Assembly (NCBI RefSeq): GCF_001522545.3
Contig: NC_031770.1
Coordinates: forward strand, 9,597,079 to 9,661,078
Direction: 5' to 3'
From: Parus major
Taxonomy: Eukaryota > Chordata > Aves > Passeriformes > Paridae
DNA length: 64,000 bases
Shown: positions 20,401-33,079 of the stretch, piece after piece
Position numbering within the stretch: position 1 is the first letter of the stretch
Layout: each line of letters starts with the position of its first letter
The notes under the pieces: model-generated
What the model saw: only the letters and a program-made list of their open reading frames with translations
Database searches by the model: none
Told to the model about the DNA's origin: nothing
Position numbers and translations under genes: made by a program

Positions 20401-23400
20401 CCATTCCTTTATTCATTTACAAGTCCTGTGAAGTCTCAAGCAACATCTGATTTCCATCCAGCTGGACAGCAAACTTACATTTTTCTCACGGTCTCTGTGC
20501 TCTTGTGCTTTGGGTCTCTGCCAGGCACTTCACATCTTTAACTTGCCTTTTTTCTTTTTTTTTTCTTTTTCTTTCTTTCAGACCATATTGCTCGGGTCCT
20601 CTCTCCCTCCCTCTTTCCTCCCAGCCTTTAAAGGAAGCAAAGTAAAAATGGTTGACAAGAAGAGCCAGACTCCTTCCAGGACTCCCCAGGGATGGACCTG
20701 CTCCCCTCCCTCTAAGCAAAGTGGCCCAGAGATGCTTTCCTGCAATCCCAGAAACAGCAGTTGTTCAACTTTCTACTCCAAAAGTGAGAAATGTAGCAGC
20801 CAGTGCTGATAAAAGGGGCTGCTCTCCCTCTCCCTCCCATTTTTCTCAGGGCTCTGCTGTCACTTGGGCACAAATCGTTGTCCTCAGTCTCTTGCCAATG
20901 CCAGATACTCTTCATGTTACTTCTGCTCCCCAAAATTCTGGGTAACTGCTCTCATTTTGGGGGCTGAGTGGATGTTCCTCTCCCCAGAGATGGTGGTGTT
21001 CTGCTGCTCACCCACTTCCACCCATCATGGGAATGCAGAGGGAATGCAACAGGTACCCTCAAACTTATTTCCTTTCCCACCACCCCATGGCCTTTTCACT
21101 TTCTGCTCTGCTTTTGGTGGCAGGGCAAGAAAAAGACAGGAGCACATCCTGGTTTCCCCCTTCCCAAATCTCTTTCTTCCCAGGACTTCTGACAGCCATC
21201 TGGCCAGCTGTGGATACAGGGATGATGCAGAGATGCTGACCCAGGCACCAAACTCCAGCATGGTAGAAACTCCTGCTGGTAGCAAAGCTTTGGAGCTGGC
21301 TGAGGACTGCAGGTACCAAGGCAGTTTCCATAAAATATCCCAAAACCAACCAACCACAGGAGCCCTCACCAGTCCCTTTGAAAGCTGCTGGCTCTCGAAG
21401 GCACCACAGCTACCATGGGATTGGGGATTTGCTAGTGATCACACCGAAATGGAGTGCCATGGTGGCTTTTCCTCTGCTTGGAGGCAACCTTGAGGCAGAG
21501 TGAATCTGAAGACACGGTGAAAATATCTTTCTGGATCAGATGTTTTCTGGGCTGCTGGGGCTGTGCACCCCCTTCTCACACACAGGCAAGCATGTGGAAA
21601 TCTGCTCTTGTGCCAAGACTTATTTTGATCACAGTGAACTTTGCTCCCTCTTGATTTCCTCCAGAGGAAGCAAAGTCCCTCGGGTCAAAAGGTCTCTGTT
21701 TTACGCAGGGGAAGTCTTATGGCAGCATAGATATACAGCCTTGCCATGCAGGCTTGACTGTGTTTTTTTCTAGGGAAAAATGATTGATATTTAAATTACA
21801 TCATGTTTTGAATCAGAAGTAGGAGTTTTGCGTTAGCAGCTGAGCCTGCTCTCAAGTTTTTAAGGGCATGACGAATCTCACCAGTCAGTGATGACTGAAG
21901 GCAAAGGCTGCTCATCCCTTTAGGTTGGGCGTTTTCTGCATCTGCTCGCTCATGGAGATGCCTATTTGAAGCCAGGTAACTGCAGAAGTGTCTGTCATGT
22001 TACAAAACAGCAAAAGACACACTTGATTTTTCTTTCAGACTGGACTAATTGATTTCTGCATCCCAGAGGGAGACAGGAATCTGCTGAGACGGCAATAAGT
22101 GCATTTTGAGAGAATTGCAAAGCAGCATTTTCTCATTTTCCTAGTTGACAAAACTTTGATATGTACTGGATATATGACCTTACCTCTGCTCCTCACCCCG
22201 AGCTGCCACCCCACGCCTGGAGCAGGTTTATGGGGTGCCACCACAGCACCCTTTCCCCTGCCTCTGTCTTGGTCAGTCTTTCCACCACATTAAATAGGCT
22301 TCTCTCAACATTTTCCTTGATTCTAGTCAGAATTGCAAAGGCAGCAGGTTTCACCCCGTTCCTAGGTTTCATCCCCCAGAACCTCCTGTGGCAGACGGGT
22401 CTCCCGTGCAAGCCTTTCAGGAGAGGTTAGGCTGGAATGTGATGGTCAAAGAAGAGTTTAGGACTCTTTATCCTGACTCATTTCTTTTACCTTCCCCTTC
22501 ATGAATCAGTTCTGCTTCTTTTTGCTGTGGTGCCTGAAGCTGCTGTGGGCTGAGCTTGGTGCAGAGAGCTGAACACGCGAGCACTTGTCCTGGAACTGCG
22601 GGGAGCTCGGTGCCTCCTGCACGGCACCTTGGGCCACACCAGTGGTGCTGTTTTGTGTCATCTAATTTTAACACACCACCAAGAGACTCTTCTGGCTGTG
22701 TGCAGTGGAGACTGGAGGCAAAGGCAGGCTGGGTTATGCCAGAGGAGTGTTGCTTCCCACAGGGGCAGGTCAGTGCAAGGCTCTGGTGCAGCCTCGAGGT
22801 GCCAGAGCACCACAGCTTAGCAAAGTCTCCCCTCAATTACTGCGCTGCTTCAGGGAGAGGAGCCTGCCCCTTCACCTCTTTTGCCTGTAATCCTCCTTTT
22901 GTGAACATCTATGGAGTCTAGACAGGGCTGGGACCCACACAGGGAGCTTCCCCTCATTTTTAGCTGTCTGGGTGAAAGTCGAGAGTGCTCCATGACTTAC
23001 CCTGCTCCCTTGCACAAGGAGGAAACTTTCCTTTATTGCTTCCCTCTGTGATATCTTCATGAAAAGAAGTCCTGCTGGAATGTACCAAATCCCTGTTCCA
23101 GGAGATTTGCTGTGTGGGGCATCCTGCAAACACCCCTTTTCCCTTTTTTTTTGTTCCTGTTGCATCTGCACAGCATCTCTGTTCCACAGGAGTACCTGGA
23201 GGCCATGCAGTGATTCCAGTGTGGCTGGAGTTTGGTTTGCATCTGAAACAGAAATCAGTTGTGGGAGCAACAATGCAGAAGAAGATGAAGGAAAAGGAGG
23301 AGGAGAAGAACAGCAACAAAAATGAGAAGGAGAACACAAAAGAAGGACCTGGAGTGAAACAGTGAAGGAACACACGCCACACTTGAGTGAAGTTGTGTTT

Positions 23401-25704
23401 TACCCCTCTCTATTTATCCTCCATAATTTTAATTATTCATCTTGGAAAGAAAACAGAGGAGAAGTGTGAATCTGGATTTGAGATGCTTTACAGGAGTGAC
23501 CTGCTCAGTGTACCTTAAAGCCTGGTTTTCATCAGCTCTCTCATGTGGATTCTCTGATGTCTGATATGGGATGGGGTAACCCACAGCCAGAGCCATCAGC
23601 AGGGTTATTTTTTAATTTTGTGACCACTCACTGTTCTTTGTGAAAAAAACTATGGATGCAGTGTCTTGCTGAAATTAGGCAAGAAGTGTCCCTACTCAAT
23701 GGAGATTGCAGGATTGTGCCAGATGGTACACACCAATAAACAAATCTTAGAAGTGTCACAGTCCTTCTTAGGTAAAGTAGAATAAAAGAGTTCAAAACTT
23801 CAGGGGTTTTGGGGCAGAAGTGGTTTCAGCAGCATGCTGAAATATTCATTACAACTTTAAATCGGTGCTTTAAAAATAGGTCCTGTGATGATGAAACATG
23901 CTGTCAGGAAATGTCACTCACCTTGTGACGTGGCAGATGGAGATTTATATGGTAACACCTAATGATTTTAATGGGTTCTGCCTAAAATGGGTCTTGGAGC
24001 TAAAAATCAAATTGTACAAGGTTACAGCCTGTGCTGGGCTACTGCTGGCAGAACCTTGCAAATAGAGGAAATTCTGTGGTGAGCACTTGGCGACAGCACT
24101 GAGACATTGCAGCAGTAAAACCTCAAAGCACATCTCCAAAATGCAGTGTGGGACTATGCATGAAAGACCTCAGGGCTGTCCTGGGCAGGACAAGCCTGTG
24201 GCACCCTGAGGGTCTGGCATGAAGGCACGTATGGATCCCATTCCTCGAGTGATGTTGCAAAGAAAGGATTAAGAAAAGACTTATTTTGGTTGCAGACAAA
24301 CCACTAGCAGCTGAAAATAAACAGGCAAGACATCAGCTCCAACTGAGCTTTGAATAAAATACAGGATTTGAAAAGAATAGTTGTTTGTTTCAAGCACAAC
24401 TTCAAGGAAGGCAGAAAAACCTTTGATCTCCTGAGCCCCTCTACAGTGCAGCTTTCAGTTTTAGATGTGTGTCTTGTTGGGTGCAGATTCTTAATATATA
24501 AGTCATTATCTCATATGCTTGATGGAAAAAAAAAAGAAACTTGCTGGTCATGGTTTTGGTGCAAGACATCTGGGTGGCAGAGAGCTTGGGACAATGAGTG
24601 ATGGAGACAATGGCCCAGCAGCACCCAGGAAGTTTTCCTTTGAGGCATCTTGCTTCACCCCTACCTACCCTCTCTGCTGTTCCCAATGCCTTGGGAAGCT
24701 GGACCCTCCAAGGAAAGGGAGCCCTGCTACCCCCAAAGACTGATTTTCAGAGGAGGGACAAGAGGGATGGAATATTTTGTATTTTCAAAATAACTTTTGG
24801 TTCAAAGCAATGCCACTGAGCAATGGAATGATTTTGAGCTCAGTTTTCTCTCCCTCCTCCTGATCCTCTGATTCCAAAGCCTTTGTTTTTCCCTTTAAAC
24901 AGACATAGATTGCTTTAAAGACAGAGCATTGTTTTCCTGCTTGGGTAATTAAAGCCCCAAAATTTGTGTTTGTGCAATGGGCCTGTCTGGTCCTCAGTGA
25001 GCATGGAGATAACTCTGTTGTAGCACTTTGATCGTGCCTGGACACGACTGCACCTGCTCCTGCTGCCCTGGCACCACTCCAGGCACGGAGAGAAGGCACC
25101 CAGGGAGGGAGAGAACCTCTGGCACATTAAAGGGATCCCACCTTGGATAAAAGATGTGGTGGGTGCAATTCCTGCATGATTGGTTGGTGGTAACCAGCTC
25201 TGGTGAACAAAAGGAACCTGGGGGAAAGCTCTGCTTTGGTGGGTGGAGGAGGAGCAGATGATCCTAGCTGGAATGTCACCAGTCCAAGGCTGCACCATTC
25301 CTATTCCCCTTCACCTCCTACCATATCATCTGTGCATGATTCCTGCAAGTTCTACTCTCAAACATGCCTCCTATCTCTCTAACTTGTGATTTTTTGGGGG
25401 TGACGCCCTTGGGAAAAGGGTTCAGGGTGTGTAGCAATGCCACAGCACTCATATGCTGAGGGCACTCTGTTCTTTACCCAGCAGGGTAGGAGACTTAAGC
25501 AGACCTGTCTTAGCTGAAGGGATAATTCCTTTGGCCACAAAGAAGTTGTGCATGCCCAAGGGGATGTGGGATCCGTGGGACCTCAGGCACAGCTCATAAC
25601 CATAAGTAGGAGGAGGAGATGTGGATGTAATGGGAGCAAGGAAGAGGGAGGGCAGCAGTGACAAGTTTTAGGGACCTGGGTGGTTGATGCTGCAGGTAGA
25701 GTGA

Positions 25705-25729
25705 GCTCTGTTCAGGTATTGATCCTGTA
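25705..25729 (+). repeat. Dispersed 25-base direct repeat, copy A
   Basis: Identical over 25 bases to 27626-27650, including the core TTCAGGTATTGATCCTGTA. The match weakens quickly on both sides, apart from a following CAG and a loosely similar GGTTGA. Such a match by chance in 64 kb is very unlikely, so an old duplicated or transposed segment is inferred. Confidence 0.6.
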
Positions 25730-27625
25730 TCAGTCCTGTGTTTGGGTTGATGACATAAACACCATTCATCAGACAGTCACCTGCAGGGTGAGACCATGGC
25801 ACCAGGGCTTTTTGGACAGGAGGTTTTTCTGGGGAAAAGAGGAACATATAAGAGAAAGAGGGAGAGTGAAAAAATTGTTGCATGAAAAGAAATGAATGGG
25901 GATAAATTCAATATGACTTGCAGAAATCACTGGAAACATTGTCTGGGGGAGGTTGGAGGGTGGAAGGAGAGAACCTATCACTGCTAAAGGCAGTGCTCCA
26001 GAGGAGCTGGCAACACTTGGGGGAAGCAAGACTTTGGCTTAGCTCTCTACAAAATCCCATTGCACCAGGACTGGCCCTGACTGGCTGTGCTGGGGCTCCT
26101 GGTGTCCAGAGAGCTGCCTGGATCAACAGGACAAGCAAGGTCCATGGACACCTCTCTTTCCTGCTGCTCCTTGTGCCCACAGCATTGTCCCAGTTTCCAG
26201 CCCCCAGTGGTCCATTCATGAGCCTCTGGTGGGTAATTAATTTGTCAGCCCTCAAGGCTTCTCCCCTGCCTGAGCCCACCTCAGTGGCAGCAAGCAGAGC
26301 ACAGCTCCACATCACCTCCTCCAGCTTTTCCTGCTCCAACCCAATCTGGTTTGCATTGATGCAAGAAAAGAGTTGCACGAAGTTGCTCAGAAACAGGCCC
26401 CTCCGGTTATTTCCAGCTACTCCAAAACTCTTTGAAACCCTACACCAAGACCTCCCAGTGCTGCTTTTTCCCATTGCTCCTATTCTTTTGTCCTTGCCTC
26501 CACCTCGGTGGCTGAGGTTTCTCCAGCACACAGCCACACACCCAGAGCTGCTGGAAGGAGGCAGCAATCACTGCAGCCCCAAATTCCCACCCAGTACCCT
26601 CTCAGCCAGGCTGCAGCACAGGAAGCCAAGCCCTGCAGCAGCAGTGGCAGCAGCAGCTGTACCTTCAAGAAAAATCAGCAAATTCTCTCCTGAAATGGAG
26701 AATTATCTCCCCCTTCTCGAATGTTTCTGTCAGCTATAATAATAACAACATATTATTAATATTTATGATTACTATTAAGCCCAAGAATGATGCCATCTCA
26801 CTACCTGTCGCTTCACAGCATCTTGGTGTCACAGGCACCCCTCCCCTGTGGAGCACATCTGCCACAGCTGATGGATCCTGGGAGCTGGTTTTGGAGTGTC
26901 TAAGCTAAGAGCTGGCAGTGCTATGATCAGGGCTTGCTGGGCATGGCTTGCTGCTGTGAAGGACAAGCTGCTGCCTCCAGGGTCCCCATGGTGTGATGTG
27001 TGTGTGTTTAGGCTGGGGTTGAAGATGCTCCAGTGACCCCAGCATCAGCAAGGCATCCAGAAGAATGCTTCTCCACTGGTTTTGTATTTGCCTCTGGATG
27101 TCTTTCACCTCCCATCCTGCCACTGGGTCTGAAAACTCAGCTAAAATAGCTGTAGTTGTCCACTAGTGCTTGTGACTCAGTGCTTGGCAAATTTCGGTAC
27201 TGGTCAAACAGTCCCAAGGGACCTGCTTGTCTTTTGAGGGGTCCCAGAACCTCTGAGTGGGGAAATCTGTAATCCCATGTACTTAAGGGGTCTCCTTGCT
27301 TCACTGAACAGTAGGAAAACACTCATAAAAAACATATATCTGATGTAGACATAAATTGTACAGATGTTTTTTCTCCCTCTTTCTCAAACCCCTTTATTCT
27401 GGAGGTTAAGAAATACTTTGTTTTTATCTTCTCTGCTGTCTTTTCTCCCTCCCTCTTGGCCTCAAGCCTCAGACCAGTAGCCTGCTCTAATAAATAATGT
27501 AACATCTGTCCGGGCAGTTTGTGGTCTGATCTTATCTGATGGATGGTGTCAGTGGAAGGGCTGAGCCAAACCTGCTCCACTCTCATCCACGTAGGAGATC
27601 TATTCCAGTGTCCTCTGGGAGAGGT

Positions 27626-27650
27626 GCTCTGTTCAGGTATTGATCCTGTA
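27626..27650 (+). repeat. Dispersed 25-base direct repeat, copy B
   Basis: Second copy of the 25-base word at 25705-25729, in the same orientation about 1.9 kb downstream. Neither copy lies in a recognised element. Confidence 0.6.
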
Positions 27651-30600
27651 CCAGAGCTATCAGCAGGTTGAAGCCACGTTTTCCCTCTCTGCGCACGAGC
27701 ATCCCAGCTCGGCATGTGGAGAAAGCCAACACGGCTCAAGGGAATAAAACCTCAGGGATTTAAGTATAGGCCTAAGGTTTTACAAGTGCCTGAGTGTGTT
27801 TCTGAGCTGGGGCCTGAGGGAGCGGTGTTATTGTTTTACCCAGCCTTTATGGGATTGCCATGGTCTGGTGGGAGCAGCCAGGCAACCGTGGAGATTTCCT
27901 GGGGCACTGGGCACACGGCCCGTCTGAATTCCCTTCAGTATTCGTTGGGTTGGGTTGGTCTCTCAGGACAAAGAAAGCACAAGGAAGCCTGCACTGGAGA
28001 TGTTTTCATTGCCAAAACTGTATTGAATGAGTCAAAATCTTGCCTTTTTTCCCAATGCTACATGGTCTGGGGGAAAGGGACTCGCACCTGCATCAGAGCA
28101 ACAAAAAGCATCTTTTTGGGGCTGTGCATGAGGAGGTGCAAAGTTGACCCTATGGCAAAGGTGTATTTTCATACAGGTGGGACTCCTTCAACAGGAATCT
28201 TTATGTACAAATTCCCTGTGAATGCTGACACCTCCCCCTAATCCCAGCCAAAAGAACACCAGGGCCAGGTCATAGGATTCAGTCCTAAATTTCAGAAATG
28301 CTTGCTACAAATACATCTTTCTCACCATGAGGAAGCAGTGAAGTGATGTACCACGTCCACATGGGCACATACCCCCTGTAGGAGAGGAAAAAGCCATCTG
28401 GGGTCAGTGGGCTGGAGGAGGAGGGGAAACCCCACACTGAGCAGGCCCCTCTTGCACAGGACTCCCCAAAACCTCTGCATTCCTCATCCTGTCATTCATG
28501 CCACACAGGCACAGCAGCCTTCTTTCCAATGCTACATAACTTATACTGATAATTTCCGTAATAGAATGATTTTGGGAAAAAAACCCAACCCCAAATTATC
28601 AAAATAAAAACATTTTTAAACAGTTGAAAAATGAAAAAGTATTTCTAAATATCTTTGTTTTTGAAACTATCTTTGCTTTTAAAAATTACTTCAGTCCTAA
28701 GTGAAAGTTGATTTTCAGGAGTTAAATGACTTGGAAGCAGAGTGAAATAACTTTGCTTTGAGTTGTCAGGCACACAACTGCCTGAGCTGAAACAAAAAAA
28801 AAATGGAGGGGGAAGGGAATGCATCCTAAAAACAAAACTAAGCCTGAGATGGGAGCTGTGGGTTCTTTTCCTGCAGCACCAGAGGAAGAGGAGGAAGAAG
28901 AGGCTCTGAGCACCCTGAGTTTTTCTGCAGACAGGGAGTTTTCACCCAGCCACAGGTGGCTGCTTTCCAGTGCAATAAACTACAGTGGCTACAAACTCAA
29001 CTCCAATCGCCTTTTAAGTGTTTTATCTGCTGTCTTGACATGCATCTTTTATTGCCAGAGCTCTTGTAAAAGTGTTTTGAAGCCTATCCTGCTGAGCAGA
29101 TCCCCAGCTGAGTGGTTCAGCAGTTGTGGTAAGGGGGAACACATGCTAATGGGCCCTCTTAAATCTGTAAGAAATGGCAGCCTTTCCTCTGGAAGTGCTA
29201 TTTTGGAATGGTTTCAGTCTTCAACAAAGGCAGGAGGAATGGGAGAGTTGCACATATGGACATCTCATGGTTGGATAGATCTATTTAAAGTCTGTTAAGA
29301 TCTAAGAGCAAGAACAAAGTTCATCTTGATCCTGTCCCTTCCTAAAGGAAAGGATGAAAGCCAATCATGCCCCATCCATGGTGAGCTGATGGATAGTGTT
29401 TGTGATAACTATTCTTGTGAAAGTCATTTGAAGCACCTCTCCTTTTATTGCAGCTGAGATCAGCCCAATGGCTTGAGCTTTAAACACTGCTCTGGATCAG
29501 CAGCAAGACCCTCTCAGGACCCACCAACGTGTGTAGGGACCATCTTCCAGGGGACACAGACAATTTTTTAAGTCTCATCTATTATTACACAGCTCTTCAA
29601 TCCTTCCTCAGAGGACATGTTTGCCTCAGACTACTCAAGTTTTCCTCTTCCTGATGAATTATTTTGACATTCACAGCCCTATTACCTGTTAGAGTTTGGT
29701 GGCCTCTGAGTAAGAACCCACCACCACTGCTTTGCAAGTCCTTTCATGCTCTTTACACATATCAGGCTTTCTTGTGCAGGCAGTATTGCTGGGCCTGCCT
29801 GGTCTCCAGATGCTTATGTATATTAATGTGTATGGAGATGTCTCCTTGCTTGGAGAAGAAAGTGCAGCAAGAAATACCTGTTCTGGCAACCTCTGAGTCC
29901 TTCCTACGGAGCTGTTTGAAGAGATGCCACACGAGGCAGCACCAGACTCCTCTTCTGCTCCTTGTTGGGATTCTCAGTGGCTTTGTCAAGCAGGAAATAT
30001 TTCAGAAGCATATGAAAATGGCTCCTGAAACTTCAGTGCACACTTGAAGCATGTGATTTTTCCTACCAAATACTTTCCCCAGCCACCTCCTCTTGAAATG
30101 CCAGCTAATCCTGTCTTCAGGCAAAGCAACCACCTCCTGCTGCCTTTTGCAATGGGAGGCAGATCCCTGCCTGCCCTCAGACTTCCCTTTATTACCATAA
30201 CTCCTTCTCTTCCCCTTAAAGCTGTTTTCTTCAAATACAGTGAAAAAAGCCCTCTGTTTTTGGCTCAGCCATCCCCCATGGTCAGTTTTCCCCAAGTGCC
30301 CATTCCCAGCTAGTTGGAGACTGCTCCATACAGGGCATGGTGGCCGTGGGCAAGGGATGTGCTGTGTCCTGCCATGGTGCACCAGGTGGTCCCCAAGGCT
30401 TGTCTGAGGCTCTGTGACTTCCCTCAGGTGCTTTCAGAAACTGCCCAGAGAAATACGTGGGTTTGGGGACAAGGAGCTGGAGGCACCAGGCAGGAGCACA
30501 CTGGCATGCTCTGCCTGCAGGTTTTGTAGGTGTAGAGATAAATACAGGCAGCCTGTTGAGCAATTCACATGCAGAAGAATTCCTCCCTGGGCATTCACAC

Positions 30601-31904
30601 AGAGAAATCCTGCCATGAGGTGTCGTTAGGTATGTGGTGCATTTATGGCTTCTGTAAACCATTTTCAGAGCCTTAGAAGAAATCGTTTTGGGATGCTTCG
30701 AGCTGAAGTCTACTTCTCCATGGTGATAATTTCACATTCCTGCTGTGCTCAGTGATCCTGCCTTCAAAATTATTCCAGTTTCCAGACAGAGGCTCCCTGT
30801 GTTTCTATCTGTGATGGGGTGGGTTTAGCATCTCCTGACGGTGCTGTCACCTGAGGAGGGAATTTAGAAGCTGTGTTCTGTGCCCAGCTGCGATGCCAGC
30901 TGAATGCTGCCCCTTGAGTAAGGTCTTAGCTCGTGCTCAGCTCAGAGGGATTGAGGGTATCAGTGCTGTGTTGCTTTGCTCCCTGAGAACAGTGTCTTGG
31001 GCACCTTGCACACTTCATGAGAAGATGCAGACCAAGCCTTGAGGAGGTTCCACTCTGCAGCCCCAACTTTGCTTGGCATCAGCGGCTACCTGCCATAATT
31101 TGGCTCACTTGTCCTGATGAGAGGACACCGGGCTTTTGCAAGTCTCCAGGACCTTCAAACCTCCCCAGCCAGGCAGCTCTGCACTAGAGGTATCTCCACG
31201 TAAGCAGGATGATTCCTCACCTTTGAAGCCCAGCTTGTACCAGGTGTCTCAACCCCAACACTTCTGCTCGTGGGGAGCTGACCATGGGGGAGCCACCAAA
31301 GATCGGTGTCCCCATGACACACTGACAGAGGCTCACATGTCAAACCTCTTAGTGGGGGTGGTGGCTGAGGTGGACAGGAGGACAAGTTCCTGAAAGGAGC
31401 TGTGTGTGAGTGGTGTGACTTGGATAATTCCAGCTCCTGCCCCCTTCCAGCCTCTTGGAGCTGCATTAGCATGCCTGGATTTCCATGTCGTGACTCTGCA
31501 AGCATCTGCAGTGACAGCTGCCAAGCAAGGTGCTAACTAACATGACTTAAGGAATTCACAGCTGGCCCTGGGATTGCCAAATCTCTGCCTTTGACTAGAA
31601 ACATGTAGTGTTTTTCACCAGTGTCATGTGCCCATGGAAAATATCACCAACAATCAGATACCTCTATCCCTTCTTGCCCCTCCCTCACCCGCCTGTGAGG
31701 ATTTCAGGAGCTTTGGGACTCAGAAGCAGCTGATGAAACCCCAGGAGCATGACCTAAAGCACAGGCTGTGGGATGCTGGGGCTGTGCTTGCAGATGCAGC
31801 GCAGTGGGGAGGGGGAAGGAGAAGCCAAACAGCCCAAAGTCAGAGCTCACCCACTGCTGGTGTGGCTCTGCCCTGCAGCCCCTGCTCAGCTGTGTGCAGA
31901 GAAG

Positions 31905-32040
31905 TCTCCTGCCCCCATGAAAAAGCATCCTATTCTCTTATGCATAAGCACCCAGTGAGCCCCTGCTTTCACATCCAAAACAATTTGCACCTGAGTGCTC
32001 AATTCACTTACACATGAGCAGCTGAACAACCTACAAGTAA
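31905..32040. repeat. Degenerate tandem repeat of about 21-22 bases, block 1
   Basis: Successive phrases such as ATGCATAAGCACCCAGTGAG, CACCTGAGTGCTCAATTCAC and ACATGAGCAGCTGAACAACC recur about every 22 bases. They match the unit seen more fully in block 2 (32810-33075). Copies are strongly diverged. Confidence 0.5.
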
Positions 32041-32352
32041 GCATAAAAAGTCATTAATAAGTGTTTTGTGCAGGAGGTGGGCAACCATCACTTCCTAGTA
32101 CTGAGCTGGAGCAAGAAAAACAGAGTTGGTGACTTGGGAGAGCAGAGCTCTGAGGACACAGATGGAAAAAGTGTTGTATTTGCTCTGCCCTAATGTTTTT
32201 TTCTTGCAGGCACAAGGCCTGACATTTGTAAACGGTGCAATAGCTGGGGTTTGCAATGGTTATTTGTTCAGACTGTTGTGGTCTTCCTGGCTAAGTGTTT
32301 TGCAGGTATGAGTGTTGGCAATAAATATTGCATCCAGGTTTTTGCAACATTA

Positions 32353-32580
32353 ATTCCTCCATCCTGGTCCTTGGGGACAATGGGTGAAGTCATGACAAGT
32401 ACGTACATTTGGACTTTGATAATGCTGGCCCTGGTACTCTAGTCCATGGTGTAAGGGGTGGAGTTCATAACAGACAGAAATTGGAGTTGTAATGCTGATA
32501 ACTCCCAGGCTCTCTGGTCCCTGGGGGTAAGGAGTGAAATTTAGTGCATATGCACACATTGTTTCAGTATGAACCCCTCT
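32353..32580. repeat. Minisatellite with unit of about 75 bases, three diverged copies
   Basis: Three consecutive segments share the pattern CTGGTCC..TGGGG..AAGGGGTGRAGT, then a CATATT-like middle, then GATAAC/GATAATGCTG. They begin near 32355, 32428 and 32505. The minus-strand reading shows the same periodicity in translation, with cysteine/histidine- and PQG-type phrases returning about every 25 codons. The reading frame is a consequence of the repeat, not evidence of a protein. Confidence 0.6.
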
Positions 32581-32809
32581 GTCTGGTGTGCAGGAAGCTA
32601 GAGAGGAGCTTGAAATCATTATGTATTAGGATTATGATGGTGTTGAAAGTAAAGTTGATCGTGTATTTGTGTTCAAAAGGCTTTTAAGGATGATCTTCAA
32701 GGAGAGGAGTGAGCAGGGCACGAACTGCAGGGGTTACTGCATTCACCCACGGGTTCTAGTGACCTCACACAGGAGCACCCAAAAGGTTCCTGCCTGAGCA
32801 GCTGGTGTG

Positions 32810-33075
32810 TGCCTGCATGAGCACCCTATTAATTCATGCATGAGTCCCCAGACAACTCCTGCCCAGATCATCCATGCCTGGGCAGCACATCCATGCCCCC
32901 ATGACTGCATGAACAATTCACACATGAGAGCCCTTTCTGTCCATGCATGAGCGCCCCAGTGAGTCACGCGCCAGCGCCTGGCTTGCTCACACATGGGCAC
33001 CCAATTAATCCATGGAGCAGGGCCAAGTTAATTTATGCATTGTCACCCAACTGGTTCATGCCTGAACACCCAAAC
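32810..33075. repeat. Degenerate tandem repeat of about 21-22 bases, block 2
   Basis: Units of the type CATGAGCACCCAATTAATTC return irregularly about every 21 bases: CATGAGCACCCTATTAATTC, CATGAGTCCCC, CATGAACAATTCAC, CATGAGCGCCCCAGTGAGTC, CATGGGCACCCAATTAATCC, and a final diverged unit with GTCACCCAACTGGTTCATG. It is the same family as block 1; the 75-base minisatellite lies between the two. Confidence 0.6.
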
Positions 33076-33079
33076 AGCT

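Larger units (their letters stand above)
17431..31900. other. Long gene-poor stretch, no gene recognised
   Basis: About 14.5 kb. The longest open frames (200-273 codons near 19.0-19.6, 20.9-21.5 and 25.9-26.7 kb) overlap equally long antisense frames, show no domains and are typical of GC-rich chance frames. Noted inside: a CT-rich pyrimidine tract ending in an acceptor-like TTTCAG (20536-20580), a 25-base word repeated at 25705 and 27626, and Glu-type GAG/GAA purine runs (28880-28903). No transcript evidence can be read from the sequence. Confidence 0.45.

Noticed and set aside
20864..21493. 209-codon plus-strand frame
   Set aside because: It is crossed by three antisense frames of 85-114 codons and has no domain or splice context.
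23114..23365. 83-codon frame with a Lys/Glu-rich C-terminus after an acceptor-like TTCCACAG
   Set aside because: The charged tail is a translated AAG/GAG/AAC purine stretch. Equally open antisense frames of 140 and 167 codons cross it, and no partner exon was found.
25918..26739. Longest open frame of the window, 273 codons on the plus strand
   Set aside because: It starts at TTG, not ATG, and overlaps a 219-codon antisense frame. It shows no domain, no membrane pattern and no splice or promoter context, and is Pro/Leu/Ser/Ala-rich as chance frames in GC-moderate DNA are.
28819..29298. 159-codon ATG frame with a poly-Glu stretch
   Set aside because: The Glu run comes from a GAG/GAA purine tract, the remainder has no recognisable fold or motif, and no promoter or splice signals were seen.
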